DNA from: Parascedosporium putredinis
Taxonomy: Eukaryota; Ascomycota; Sordariomycetes; Microascales; Microascaceae
Length of the DNA stretch: 64,000 nucleotides
Assembly (NCBI GenBank): GCA_949357655.1
Contig: CASHTG010000016.1
Location: 1,736,001-1,800,000, forward strand
Direction: 5' to 3'
The translations under genes and the position numbers were made by a program. The notes under the pieces are model-generated. The model was given only the letters and a program-made list of their open reading frames with translations. It ran no database searches and was not told the origin of the DNA. Shown here piece by piece: positions 24,751 through 37,303 of the stretch. Every line of letters starts with the position of its first letter. Position 1 is the stretch's first letter.

Positions 24751-27512
24751 ATGCGACGTGTCTACCACGCGTTGATCAAGAACCTCAGCATGCACAAGCT
24801 TTCGACAACCACCGTCTCCCTGGCGGTGATGCCAACGGTGATCGGCACCTTTTTTCCCATGTAAGCGTCATTCTCACCCAAAGTGGTACGTCGATTAGCT
24901 TTTGTCGTGAACTTTACACGACTTTCGACGTGCCACACCCTCTTCCGCTAGCCCTTTCGAGAAGCTTGCCGGTCGGCATCAAAGGCTAACCTTTTCCCCT
25001 GACGAGCAGTATCTTAATCGCCAACCCCTACACCAGAAGCCTACCGCGCACCTGTCCTATCACGAAGGCCTTCACCTGATCAAGGCGTTTCTCGAATTTT
25101 CGTCCCACCATACCGTTGAGGAGCTGCAGGCTTTCACCGCTCAATGGGTACCTCATCCGCAATGGGTCAAGGTCAAGAACGTGGAGATACCGGAAGAAAA
25201 GTTATCGCGCGCCGCATCCATTCTACAGGAGCAGCTTGGCGAGGACGGCATCCGAAAAGTTGGGGGACGCGAGTGGTGGCAATGGAGGAAACCAGACACC
25301 CCGCTCAAAGCGGAATGGATTGAGATGCGAGAGGACTACAATGCGCGCAAAGCCAAGGGCGAAGCTGGGAACCGCGTTATGCTCTACGTTCATGGCGGGG
25401 CGTACTATTTCGGCAGCGTTGACGAGCACCGATATCAGATGCAACGACATGCGAGAAAACTCAAGGCTAGAGTCTTTGCGCCCGAGTACAGACTCGCGCC
25501 CCAATTCCCCTTTCCCTGCGGACTCCATGATTGTCTCGCGGCATATCTGTACTTGCTTGAAGAGCGGGATCCGAGCACCATCGTTTTGGCGGGAGATTCT
25601 GCCGGCGGCGGCATGGTCATGTCCCTTCTTGTGACTTTGAGGGACAGAGGCATCCCATTGCCCGCCGGCGCTGTGCTCATAAGTCCCTGGGTCGATCTGA
25701 CGCACTCCTTTCCAAGCGTGGCGGGGAAGGCTTACTCGACTACATACCTCCTTCCGGGTTCCATCATAAGCCCTCCATGGTATGGCCGCCGCCGAACGAG
25801 GCGGAGATGGATGCCATAAAGCAAGAGGCGCGCGAGAGGAAAGCAAAGCTATCCCCCTCATCCATCGAGGATCTTGGGGATAAGAGTCTCGGCGTCCCAG
25901 CCCCCAATCCTGGGGAGACGCAAGAAGGCGCGAATGCTGCCCACGAGCGCCAGAAAGAGGCCGTCTCACGCATGTTAACTGTAGATATCGATGACCAGAC
26001 GGTGAAGCTTGAGGATCAGATTCAGGTTTGTGCGAGGCCGTGACGTACCTTAGGTTTGCTGCTGTGCTAATCAATTTCTGGGGTTTAGATGTACACTACA
26101 AATGAGCTGCTATCGCATCCACTTGTAAGCCCTGTTCTTCAGCCTTCGCTTGGCGGACTGCCGCCGCTTCTCATCATGGTCGGCGGAGCCGAGATGCTAC
26201 GCGACGAGCAAATCTTCCTCGCTCATAAATGCGCTATGCCAAAGAAATACTGCCTCCCACCCGATGCCATGACGGATTTGGGAAAGTCACAGCTGGCGGA
26301 ATATCCACCCACGCCGGTTCAACTGCAAGTGTGGGATGATCTTTGCCATGTCGCGCCAACCCTTAGTTTCACCAGGCCAGCGAAATACATGTATCGATCA
26401 ATCGCCCAATTCAGCGCATGGGCGCTCGCCCGGGCACAGAACACCTCAATCCAGATTCTCGACGACGATGCCATCTCCGTCATTTCAACGGGATCAGAGA
26501 CGGAGGACGACTCGCGGGTAGCTACTCCAAAGCCAGCCACTCCGGGCGAGAGCAGAGAGGACGTTGCCCATGCGGTTGGCAAAGCCGGAGATCCTCTGCC
26601 CCCTTCGAGGATTCGATGATCCGCCAGCGCGTTACTAGACATGGGGTTATCCTTCCTCTAGAGCCGGAACTCGAACTCGCTGCCTGTATCCTCAAGCCTT
26701 GCGATGTCGGTGTTGTTAAAGAGGGCCCGGTCCGTAGATGGCTTGAGGCGAGGAAACGCTGGGACACCCGCTACGCTCGAACAAAGTCTAGGGTCCACAA
26801 ACAACTGGTGAAGGAGATGGCAGATGGGTATCTTCACTTTGGAGACGGCGAAACGCCACCCCCAGTGCCATTGCGGGGCGTAGAAAGTCCACAACATCTT
26901 GGGGAGACTGGGGAATGAAGAAGACCAGAAGCTTGGGCTTGGGACTATGGTCACTTTGGGGCTCCAAGCATGACAAGGCGACAATGGTGAGGGAGTCCAA
27001 GGCGGACCAGGCTGCCCAGGTTTCTGGACAGACCGATGACGCCGAATCAACAATCGACCCCGACCACCTTACTGTGCCCACTCCAGGGGAGCGCGGAGGG
27101 CGCAGTCGATCTGGCTCCCACAGGGTTGTCATCGACGAGAACCAAACTGGCGAGGATGAGTTGGCGATTGACCGCGAAGAGACCCTCGTCGAAGACCTGC
27201 TGAGAACCAGGCAAAAGAATGAAGCAGATAACCGCGAGTTGCTTGGATCAGACTACATCGCCGAAACAGGTGTTGCGGGAAGCGGCCAATGGTAGGGGCA
27301 TCGCAGTGCCATTCAGTCTCAACAAGGATGCGACTACCGCCAGCATGGTCACTCTTCACTCGGACAGCGAGGAAGACGAAGTCGCCGGGACCGCAACGAC
27401 CGATGCAGACCTCGAGAAGAGACCCCAAGCTGCGCAACCCACCAGAGGAGAAGAAAAAGCATTTGGCGAACAGGGCCCCGAAATTCGGAGCAAGAAGGAA
27501 ACGACTGTGTAA
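24751..27512 (+). CDS. HSL-type alpha/beta hydrolase with long C-terminal extension, about six missing bases
   Basis: Exons are 24751-24860, 25010-26025 and 26089-27512. The catalytic part (about residues 1-480) shows the oxyanion-hole motif YVHGGAYYFGS (about 162-172), the nucleophile elbow GDSAGG (about 231-236) and a likely catalytic His in WDDLCHVAP (about 461). This places it with hormone-sensitive lipase/esterase-like hydrolases; the substrate (lipid or sterol ester) is unknown. One-base losses are inferred at TTTTTT 24851-24856, at a GGGG near 25725, CCCCC near 26600-26604, GGGG near 26875, and two more between 27250 and 27300. With six restored the coding length is 2556 nt (851 aa). 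The last 370 or so residues are polar and acidic, with no recognised domain, and may be regulatory. The N terminus has a hydrophobic stretch (SLAVMPTVIGTFF) that could touch a membrane. Confidence 0.85.
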
Positions 27513-28245
27513 ATTATAAATAGCAACATTTTGAGCGACCGAAGCCTTTTTTTTTTTTTTTAGGCGAGGGTGGTTTTTCTTTTCCTTTGTCTAACAACAC
27601 CAGATTTTTCGTTGGCTGTCATTTCATTGTGTACTACGTGTAGAAAACAAGCTTAATACCATATTCCAATAATAGCAATATTCACTGTCCTGTCTGATCC
27701 GCGCAGTTGCCAGTTTTTGAGTGATTGATGATATACCAGGATGGGGGCAGCCCTCGCCACCTCACCTGTGACAAACCCCCTCACCTCGACGTAGCTCGGC
27801 CCCATGCGGTGTTCTTTTTATAAAATAGGCTTCAAAATATATGTCAACGAGATTCGAAACGCACTTCATACGTAGCGAACAGATCCAAGAACGTTGGTAC
27901 AGTGTATTTTGTTGTTGTTGTACAAGATCTATCAGGGTATAAAAACCAGATGGCTCACTCGGAGATGGAGGCCAGCTGATTCCACCCCAAGCTCACACGA
28001 GCTCTCCCAGTTGCTTAGAACGGGCTGTGCAGTCAAATCGAGGCCCGATATCACTAGGCCATCGCGGCGTCTCTCCCGCCCCTTCTCTCTCCCGCGACAA
28101 GCTTGCATGGTCTCCTCTAGAACAAGCTGGAGGCTTGCTTGCCCTTCCGCTTCCCAAAGCCGAGTCCTTTCACATTTCATATTGTACAAGTGGTAACGCC
28201 ATGTCCGAATCGCCTCCACCATATTTCTCTTCTTCCCGCGACCGT
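27513..28245. other. Convergent spacer between hydrolase and mL41 genes
   Basis: About 730 bp holding the 3' ends of two convergent genes, including a T run at 27547-27561. No gene was seen. Confidence 0.5.
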
Positions 28246-28774
28246 TTAGTCGACACCGTTCTCGGCCTTCCATCGCTCCAGGTAAGCTTCGGGGTCCTTG
28301 GGACCCTTGGGGTTCCCTTGGTAGAGGCCAAAGAGGGGCTTTACCGTTTTGCTCACAAAGGGGTAAGCTGGTGATAGAGTTAGCGCATGCCCAGTTCCAG
28401 CAGGAGAACGAAGAAAATATAGGCGAGAGGAATGAAAAGGACGCCCGCCTTGCCCGGGCTCCCATGATGGACAATCGAAAGAGCAGCGCTGGCCCCCGCG
28501 CCGCCATGGACCGACATCGGCAACAAATCGCGTACGCAGATAACTATACGACAGGAGGAGACGACAGAGAAGAAAGGAGAAAACTTACGCTGAATCCTTC
28601 GAGGGAGGGCACCGGATACGTCCGCACCTTGTTCCACTCGATGATATAACCACCGTACTTGGTATGCCGACCCATGGCACCCGTTCTGTTGCCCTTATAG
28701 AAGCCCTTCTTGACGTCCTTGGTGGTAAGCCGAAGCTTCCTGAACTTGATCCCGAGCGAGAGCGTCGGTCTCAT
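28246..28774 (-). CDS. MRPL27: Mitochondrial large-subunit ribosomal protein mL41 (yeast MRPL27-like), one frame break
   Basis: Exons are 28774-28589 and 28367-28246, 102 residues after one repair. The short basic N terminus (MRPTLSLGIKFRKLRLTTKD) resembles a mitochondrial import signal. The core contains GNRTGAMGRHTKYGGYII, then EWNKVRTYPVPSLEGF, which is the hallmark of the mL41/MRPL27 family. The second exon continues with LTPFVSKTVKPLFGLYQGN and ends ERWKAENGVD. A one-base loss in the G run at 28360-28363 (C run on the coding strand) would otherwise cause a stop three codons into exon 2. The protein is a structural component of the mitochondrial 54S ribosomal subunit. Confidence 0.93.
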
Positions 28775-29997
28775 CTTGGCTGAATCGCTCGTTTCGTCCT
28801 TTGTTGTTTTAGGGTCGGACGTGTCACGTCGTGTTGCGGGAGCTCGACAGTCGTCGGGTATGGAAGGGAGAATCGCGAGTCTCCTTCTTTTTCGGTTATT
28901 CGTCGTCCTCAGGGAGAGGTGAAAAAGGCAGCAAGCGACAGGATCTTTGCCTTTAAAGCCACTGCGCGAGTAGGTCGATTGAGATGGTTTCCTCACGCGA
29001 TGCTCACCAAGCTCTTCTTTGTTGCAGCAATTTTTTCCGGCCCCTTTGCAATTGAAGACAATGTGCTGACTCATCGGTTGATACAGTATGGACTTGGTCT
29101 TGAGACCGTGCGTTCGCACCTGCACGATGGCAGAATCCAACCCCTGATAATTCAGGCCATGACATTGTCCTTTGCTGTCGACCTTGGAAATTCCCGCCCA
29201 AGCCGCCTAATGATAACACATTATTATTCACAGGCTCTGCAGTGTCTCAGAAGAACAGTCACGTGGTTAATGCCATTGCAATTGATGGCCATTGAACGAT
29301 TCAATCCAGCGTTTGGGGAACTTTTGGGCCATGATCTGTGTCTCAGGGCAGGGTGGTCGCGATTTAAGTTGTTCGAGGGGAAATGCTAGAAGGCACCGGG
29401 GGCGGGCAATCTTTTGACAAATTACCCAGAAACGGTCCTAACCCGTTCTCCCCTGGTCTCCAGGGCGCCAAAACGTCTCCAGTCTGGTGCGTAGAGTTTT
29501 GTTTCCAACCTTTTTTTTTTTTTGGTCTTATTGTCCCCCCTCCCCTTCCCACCCTGGCTCGGCAGCGAGATCTCCACGTTTCCTTCGCTGCGGCCGGGGG
29601 CCTGCAAGTTTCCCGCGGGTGGCACAAACGCAGGGAAGGGGAGGGGAAAGGCAAAGGAAGGACCAAAAAAATAACTCTAAAAACAATTTTCCGTGATGCT
29701 CCCGCTCCTTCCCCTTCCCCCTCCTCATCTCTTCGCATCACCAAAAGAAGACACACACAAAAAACAAGGTGTGAGGGAGAAGCCGCCCGCCAAGTGCCGA
29801 GTCGTTTCACTGATGCATCAAGTAGCAGAGGGTGCTGCGTGGATCATCCGGGGTTTAGTGGCTATTTTGGGCGTCGCTCGGATATCTCCCAGCCCTTGTC
29901 TGGGCCTGTCGCAGGACGACGCCCGACTTTGGTGGGGGACGTTGTTCGCTTTGATGGGAAAAAGTGGGGCGCATCACACGGCCCCATCTACACGTCG

Positions 29998-30042
29998 CCA
30001 TCTTGCCCATCTTGGACCATCTTGCCCATCTTGCCCATCTCT
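29998..30042. repeat. Degenerate CCATCTTG(CC) tandem repeat
   Basis: Four to five imperfect direct copies of CCATCTTGC lie back to back in noncoding DNA (one copy reads CATCTTGGA). It could be a minisatellite seed or a cluster of identical binding sites. Confidence 0.8.
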
Positions 30043-30361
30043 GCCCCCAGCATCGGAATGCGACTGTGCTGCTGACGACGCACGGGACCTGCGATCCCAC
30101 CTCCAACCTTGTTCGATGCAGCGAAAAACCTTAGAATTCAGCAGAAAACGCGTGTGCAGGTTGGCCCATTGTTTCACACCCTCTCGTGTTCTCTCCCCCC
30201 TCTCCTTCTATCTTCTGCTCTGCTGCAATCCACCGGGTACTAGCTGCTACAGGAAGTTGAACGATTGGGGAAGAGTTTCTTAACATCTTCGGAACTGCAT
30301 TTCGCTGATAATCCGAGCCTCACCTTTCCGCGTGCAACGCCCGATGCCACGTTTTCGACAC

Positions 30362-30391
30362 CACGCACACGCACGCGCACACGCACACGTA
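30362..30391. repeat. CACACG-type microsatellite
   Basis: An alternating CA/CG simple repeat about 300 bp downstream of the CDF gene stop. Confidence 0.8.
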
Positions 30392-30686
30392 CGACCCTTG
30401 TCCCCCTTTTTTCCCCCACCCTTTTTCTTTTTGTCAACTTGACGCCCGAAAAAGTCGATCAATAGATGCTATTTCCTTGTTCCCGGCCCTCGCTCCGCCG
30501 CGGAACGGAGCGTATCAAAGTCTAACTGTATCCGTCCCAGTGTTAAGCCCGATGGTCCTCGCTGACCTACCGTAGGTCGGGTCGGGCGTAATGCTAATAT
30601 AGAATATGTAATACACATTAATCGTGTCTTTGGTAGTCAATGTGTAGATCACAACGCCAAGCAAGGCCTCTATGCCCCTTTTTCCC

Positions 30687-33222
30687 TCAGCTTGACTTGT
30701 CCGTTTCCGCACTGCCGTCCTTCTTTTCCTACCGCCTAGGAGTCTTTCCTTGAGTGTGACCTTGGTCTTCTCCTGTTTCTTCTCGTAAAGAGGTTTGTGC
30801 TCCTCATGGATGTCGTGGTCGTGTTCGTAATCGACATGAACAAACGCTCTCTCAACGTCACCCAGTCCTAAGAGGTCCTCGTTCGTCAGTGGCGCGCTTC
30901 CTTCCGGTTACTTGGTATCAAACGTACCTTCGATTTTTCTCTGGAGAGCCTGAGCAACATCGTGAGTAACTTTCAATGGGGCAGATTCATCCATAACCAC
31001 GTCGACCTCGACGTAATACTTTGGCCCGCATGGTATGCACGGCACTAACATGAGTTCCTGATTAGCATTTGCAAAAGCGAAGTGCCTAACAAAAGTCCAA
31101 CAGAGGAAGAAGAGATGCCGCTCACAGTGTCTACTTTCAATATCCTCTCATCGTGCGTCATGGAGATATAAATCAACTTGTTGACAAACTCCCGTGGAGC
31201 GGACTTGCCCACCAGCAACCAGACCTGCTCGAACGCGTTTGCCGTCCAGGAGAACAAGATGATGAGGGCAATGCAGATGGCGCCAATAGGATCCAGGTAC
31301 CATTCGAACTTATCACCAGTAATAGCCATGATAAGTCCAAAGAGGTTGACCGCGATATCATTTCGATGATCGATCTTTGAATCGATGACAAAAAAGGGTC
31401 ATTGATTAGTCTCTGTGTATTCCAAGACATACGAGCGGGGAGGGTGAGGTCCTTACGAAAAACACATGGACCGATGGATACTTTCGGTAAAGAAGCAGTA
31501 TACCATCAAGCTAGCCTTTGCAAAGACTTGTTTCGAAGGTAGGAGGAGTCAGCATATCTTAACCTGCTAAATCAGGCGGAGTGGCGGCTGGGAATGCATA
31601 CTTGCTACGCTCACGAAAATGATCGGAACCAAGTGCAACTCTTCGGACTCCTGCTTTCCATTTCCAAGAGTACGGCCAGATTCAATCTAGCGTGGTGTGT
31701 GAGTCGAGGCTTCGAACTGCTCGGGCGTTGCAGATAGGGTATGGGGAAGAAGAACTAACCAAGAGCTGGATTGCAACCGTCGTCATCAATGCGCAGAAGA
31801 GGATAACACCAATAGTCTCAATCCTCGTGCGACCCTACATATAAAGGTCAGAACGTGTCCCCGAGAAAGAGAACAGAAAAAGCATGACGCAAAGTCTGCA
31901 GAAAAACATACGACGGGGTACTTGTACACGCTTGGCCTCGCCGCCATGCGGGAGGTGATGAGCATAACAAAGGAAGACACGAGGTCCATCTACTAGACGT
32001 CAATACTGCACTACGTATACGCAAAGGCTTAGGCTTCGTGAGTAGGAATCTACTAACAAATGCATCCGCAGCGGTAGCAAAGAGCTATAGAAGAGTCAGC
32101 ATTTAGAGTCACATTTAGTTGTAGCATAACGTAGAAAGGGTGGACAAGAGGTGTCTTCCAAAAGAAAAGAAGAAGAAAATCGTACCGCGAGAGAGCCGGT
32201 TGAAATGGCTGCGTAAAGCTGGATAACAAAGAGGCAAAAGTTGACGGTAAACGAGGCGTTGACGGCAAACCTGATTTTCGGGCCCATGCGAACATCCTCC
32301 TCGACGGCAAGACGCTCCTCATCGTCAGCGCCGAGAAACTGGTCAATCAGACGGTTTTGTCGCGTGTAAAACTTTTTAATCTTCTTCCCGTTGGCGTTTG
32401 GGTGGTCCTCTTTGATCTGGCGGCGCGTCAAGTTGTCTCGACGGTGCCGCCCAAAGTCGAGCGGGTCGGCGGGGTTGAGGACGGCTACGCCCTGCACGAC
32501 GGACTCTGCGCCTGTGCTGCATTTTGCGATAGTGCCTTGGTCAGAGCCCGCCTTCTCGTCTCTCCAGGGCGGGGACGAAACGTCTTGCGTGGCAACCGGC
32601 GTGATGGCGTCTACTTTTGCTTCAGACGGCCGCGATGCTGAAGGAATGGCAAGAATTAGCTGTTAGTAGATGCTTTCCCCAAAAGGGCCACTGGACCGGC
32701 TTCAATAGTATGAAAGCAGCAGCAAGAAAATGAAGCAAAAACAAAACAAAAAAGAAACATATAAATAGATGTCAGGAAGGCAAAGGGACAACGACATCCG
32801 AAGGCGTAGTGCGGCAACGGGCGCACAGATACACGACCGTGAGCGCCACATGCCTCGTCGTCGCTGGTAGGCGGACGAGATGACACTTAGGACTTGGCGA
32901 CCGAGACAGGACTCGTTCGTTGTGTATGTCGCCCGGCTTACAAGATGCTATTCTTGATCTACGCGGGGTGATTGCGGTTCCCTCAGCCAAGCTGCCCTTA
33001 TCCCTCCCGCTGGGTCTTGGCCAGTGGCATAGCGAGTTCTTGGCTTTTCCTTGGCCCTGAAGAGAGGGAAAGGCCAACCGAGACAGAGGATAAAAGGGGC
33101 ATCCAAACCCAAACAGAAAGATAAGAAAAGAAGGACAGAAAGAAAGACGGCTTTATGCGTGGCCAACACCTACCAGGGCGTTTCTCGTCCGAGGACTGAG
33201 AAGTCTCGGCGTTGGAAGTCAT
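30687..33222 (-). CDS. Cation diffusion facilitator, manganese-type (DxxxD) signature, three frame breaks
   Basis: Ten exons: 33222-33174, 32637-32186, 32084-32058, 31989-31912, 31834-31760, 31686-31602, 31526-31457, 31374-31126, 31044-30928 and 30867-30687. The product is 461 residues. A polar N-terminal domain (about 1-125) precedes the membrane segments. The metal-site motifs read DAFMD in TM2 and DHRND in TM5, that is DxxxD at both, the signature of Mn-CDF proteins rather than the HxxxD of zinc carriers. The cytosolic C-terminal domain includes VDTCRAYHAG, then YYVEVDVVMDE and HVDYEHDHDIHEEH. By family knowledge it exports metal from cytosol to an organelle or outside by proton antiport. 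One-base losses are inferred in TTT of exon 7, CC of exon 9 and GG near the end of exon 10; with them the reading ends SAETDKSS at 30687. Intron 1 is unusually long (536 bp). Confidence 0.88.
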
Positions 33223-33828
33223 CTCTTCTCTCAATCAGGGCAAGTTTGACGGTGCTTCAGAATGATGGGAATTCTGCACCAGGTGGGGACGAGAGTGAGA
33301 GGGGAGGTTGATGGATAATGAGAAGCGCTATGTTGACGAGGGAAGGAAATGAAAATGAAATAGAAAATAAAAAATAAAAATCCAAGCTTGTCTATCACCA
33401 AAAAAATTACGGGAAAAGGCGACTGCGAGGAACGAGACCACAGACGGAGTACGGCAAGTTGGCTCACTAGTCAAGACTGGAGCTCGCGACCGACCGCTAA
33501 CACCCCCAGTCGAAAGTGGCAATCGTCGGGGGAACTGGGGGCGGGTATTATTTCGCCGTGCGCCAGTTGACTCCCCCAAGTTGAGGATTGTTGCCCACTA
33601 GCTCCGGGAGTTCAAGTGCCTCTTGCCGTAGCGAAGAGCTCGGAGCATTATTCCTCTGGTGTCTCCTCGAGAGAGTGATCAAAATGGAGCACCAAATCCT
33701 TACTCGACCAAGTTCTCCTCGCAGCGTCGTGGAGGTTCGTCGCAAAGAGGTCAAGGGGCGGGGGAAGGAAAGCTCCCTGGCTTACCAAATACGGGGCTGC
33801 GATAGGCTGGAGGACAAACGCACGACGG

Positions 33829-33866
33829 TGCATGGATCCATGGATGGTGCATCAATCGATGCATAG
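33829..33866. promoter_or_regulatory. Palindrome-rich patch upstream of CDF gene
   Basis: The sequence includes CATGGATCCATGG, a near-perfect palindrome, followed within ten bases by TGCATCAATCGATGCA, another near-palindrome flanked by TGCA. It lies about 600 bp upstream of the CDF start. Such dyads can bind dimeric regulators, but this one is unassigned and may be chance. Confidence 0.25.
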
Positions 33867-35470
33867 ACACTTTAATCCTTGCACTGGTTCCAGAAGCGAG
33901 TATCGAGCCGCCCTTTGCCCACCATCCAAGGAACCTTTTCGGGGCCGGATCTCCACCTCTTTCCAATCACCCGCGCAACCTGAAAATTTTTGGGTCCATG
34001 TGTACAGAATATGGCAGTGACTTGCGTGGATCAACGCGTTCCAAGTGTGGTATGTTGTGTGGTGTATTAGCCCAGGATGAGAAGACGTTTTGCTCTGTTC
34101 AATGGCGAATGGCAATGTGGCAACCCCCAAAGATGTTGGCCACTGGACATCCTTTCACACAAAGACACTGATGGAGAACCATCACGAATTATCCGCTGGC
34201 CTAGCGTGAAGAAGCAGGAGCGGATCAAGACTGGCGATGCCTCCGATATCAAGCAGCGCTGCTCCGCGTGGTCATCGACATGAACACTAGACTCTCTTAA
34301 GGATCTTTAGCCCCCGAAGCTGGGCGGCGGACAACTCCACTCATCGCGATCAAGTGCTCCACCCGATGCCTTCGTCTGTGATAAACCTGTTCAATTGATC
34401 TCCTAGCGCTGCAGGCCAGAACATTCCTCTGGGCCTAAAGTCTACCAGTCTTGCCAGTGTGACCCCCTTTCTCCTCCCTCGTCTTCGTAGTGCCGGCTTC
34501 TGGCCACACTAGCCCCACCGCGACTAGGATCAATTGACTTGAATCGAAGCTGAGGCTTTGGGGAACTTTTTGTGGGGATTCTCTGGCGATAATAGTGGAG
34601 GAAAGGGGCGCGAGGGGGCCCAAAGGGCTGATTGTGATCCGCTTGGAACATAAGTAAGGAGAAAAAAGAATTACCAAAAGCTTATTCCCACGGCCAGGAG
34701 CAGACGAAACATCCACGAGTATCGTCAGCCTGGCCGTGTTTTCCGATATATTTTTATATTTGATTCATCTTCTTTTTGTGTTTTCGCGGTACTCGAATCG
34801 CGCCGCTTTAACCGGCTGTGGGTATCAGTAGTAGAGGGAACAGGGATGGGAGGAGAGGAGGAGGCAACGTTGAGTTCTATTCTGGATCGACGGCTCCCTT
34901 TTTTGTTTTCTCTTATTTTTGCGTGTGTGATTCCTTTTCCCGCGAACCGAACCTTGTTTGGCTTTGAACTTTTGACAGCTCGAGATCAGCGATCTCGACG
35001 CCCGGGCCTGTGCGCCTGGAAGGTCTTGTATCCGAAAAAGGCTGGTGGGGTCGACGCACGCATCACATCCGAGAGAGACAACGGATCCATTACATTACAT
35101 CCATGTACACTAGAAAGAGAGCACAGAGAAACAAGGCACTCGAGTCCAGAACTGAACTAGTGTGTTCTGCACTCTTTATCGCTTCGTCTTATTAGACAAT
35201 AACCTAATAACTCGGATGCTCTGTGCTGTGATGCGATGCAACCTCGTGGCTCCCCCTCTACTCACATGCCGACGTCCCGAGGAGTATTAATATGACCAAC
35301 GTTGAATACAATGAATTGGCTCCATCTAAGTAAAAGACGCGATACTACGAAGCGAGAACAAAAGCAATGGTTCCATTGTAAGACGGATTTCCATACCCTT
35401 GAAGCTCACTCTAGCCCTCACCCCTTTCTCTCTTTCTCGAGTGGAAAAAAGGGGCAAAAGTAAAAAGAGG

Positions 35471-35489
<19 letters not shown>
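35471..35489. repeat. Poly-A run (19 nt)
   Basis: Nineteen consecutive A bases in noncoding DNA, the longest homopolymer noticed in the window. Confidence 0.9.
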
Positions 35490-35501
<12 letters not shown>

Positions 35502-36195
35502 CAAAGCAAAGCGATCGGTTGGCTACATGCTACAGGAGCGCGCGTGAGTGGAGTGACAAATCTGGCGGAGTTTGAGGCAAAATTTCCAGACAAGATGAGT
35601 CTGGGCTGCCCCCATTTTTCCGTAGCTACGTCAAGTCCAGACGGATATCGGGGTATCGGGGTATATACCACCACCAAAGGTCATCGAGACAGGCGCGGCG
35701 CACGCAGCAAATGGAATGGGTCAGTCTGCTCATGCCTCGGTAGGAGAGGAGACAAGGGTGGAAGAGGAAGTGCTCCGAGCTGTGGGTTCCCGGTTCCGAA
35801 TCGAGTAACAGTAGCTTTTCTCCCGCTGCAGGCGGCAAGGCGAGACAGCTCGGCAACCAGACTTGTGCATACCGAAGCAGGCAAACTCAAAAACCCAAAG
35901 TGCCCGAACTTAACTCTCCGAAGAGCCTCCTCCTCCTCCTTCTCCTCCCCCTGAGAGCAAGGCACCTGGGCCTGGGATCGGATCACACCTTGCAGCCTGG
36001 GCCCTGACCAACCCACCCAGCTTGCCTTGGAACCCCCACTCGGACAAAGAAAGTTGGAGAAACAACGAAACGACATTTGTCCGGCCCGGGATCGCTGGGC
36101 TGACGACGGGACGGGGAAAGGGGAAGGGGAGGGAGGGATGCAAGAGAAGGAATGGGAGATATCTCGAGTCGAGGTTGGGATGCATTTTCCAAGGC

Positions 36196-36218
36196 TGGAG
36201 GCGTGGAGGCGTGGAGGC
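36196..36218. repeat. GGAGGCGT short tandem repeat
   Basis: About three direct copies of an eight-base unit in noncoding DNA between the two metal transporter genes. Confidence 0.7.
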
Positions 36219-37276
36219 TCTCACCGAGGTCAAACTACTAGATCGAACTATGATTATTGTATCTTGGCACAGTACATGTATGAAGAGAAAAAGAAGGAGT
36301 AAGAGAAGGAGAAAAAGGGGGCAAGTCGATGCGGAGGCCGATAGTCGACTGGGCAGATAATAGCAAAGCATGGATGGCAGCTGGAGAAAATCATATCAAG
36401 ATACCCCGAGCAAGAGGGCACCAGTAACCAGCTCGAGCCAGCTCAGGATCAGCTATCGTGGACCGTGCTCTCTCTATCATTACTCTTCAAGTGCTAGTTC
36501 ACGACACTGGGTATCTCGTGGATGCCAAGGGGGATTCGCACATCGTCTGATTCGGTTGGTAACGCGATTCCTCCTCGATGATCGATTGCCCGTCTCACGC
36601 TTTTATCGGCACGAACGTGGGTTGCGCATCTTTGCTATAGCCATATAGCAAAGCTTGTTGGCCAGAGATCCCGGCCTTATCAGAGACCTTTTGTTCTTTT
36701 CTTTCTTTTTTTCCTTGTCCTTCTGCGGAACTGAAACTCTCATCATCGCCAACCCTTGCCTCGCTTCCAGCAAAGAGAGAAAGGCGAGCCGAGCATATGT
36801 GGAAATCCGCCATCGCTCATGGCCCCATCAACTAGGATTCATCTTTGACGTCTTTCTAAATCAAGGGTTCCTCACCTGAAAACCAATCTCGAGACAGATA
36901 TTTCGGTGATATCTCGCCTGGCACGACTGGCCGATGCTGAACTTTTGATAGCTCGAGCTGGAGATATGTGGGGAGCAAAAAGGGGGCGTTCGGAGGGGAA
37001 CCGGGGGAGTGGTGGAATAGGGCGCGTTTTTGTCGCGCCGGCCGGCGACGGTTGACGGTGACGGTTGGACCCGAAACACTGCTGGGGAAAAATGTCCGAA
37101 AGCTAAACCCCTGGTCGATCGGAAACCCTCCCTCCCGTTTACACTGCGCGCGAAACATTGAACTCTTTTTTTTTTTTTGGCCCAGCGCCAAGAAGTCTAA
37201 AATTTGGCCGCGTGGAACGAAAAGAAGGTACGAAGTATTCCGCACAAAAGGGGGGCACTGGGACAAGGGAAGCGAG

Positions 37277-37303
37277 GGCAAAGGCAAAAGGCAAAAGGCA
37301 AAA
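37277..37303. repeat. GGCAAAA short tandem repeat
   Basis: About four direct copies of GGCAAAA in noncoding DNA. Confidence 0.75.

Larger units (their letters stand above)
28775..30686. other. Noncoding interval between mL41 and the CDF transporter
   Basis: About 1.9 kb holding the mL41 promoter and the 3' end of the CDF gene. It contains a T run at 29511-29523, a CCATCTTG-type repeat near 30000 and a CA/CG microsatellite near 30362. Open frames here are short and low in complexity. Confidence 0.5.

Noticed and set aside
25223..26074. 283-codon minus-strand frame
   Set aside because: Antisense to the alpha/beta hydrolase catalytic exon.
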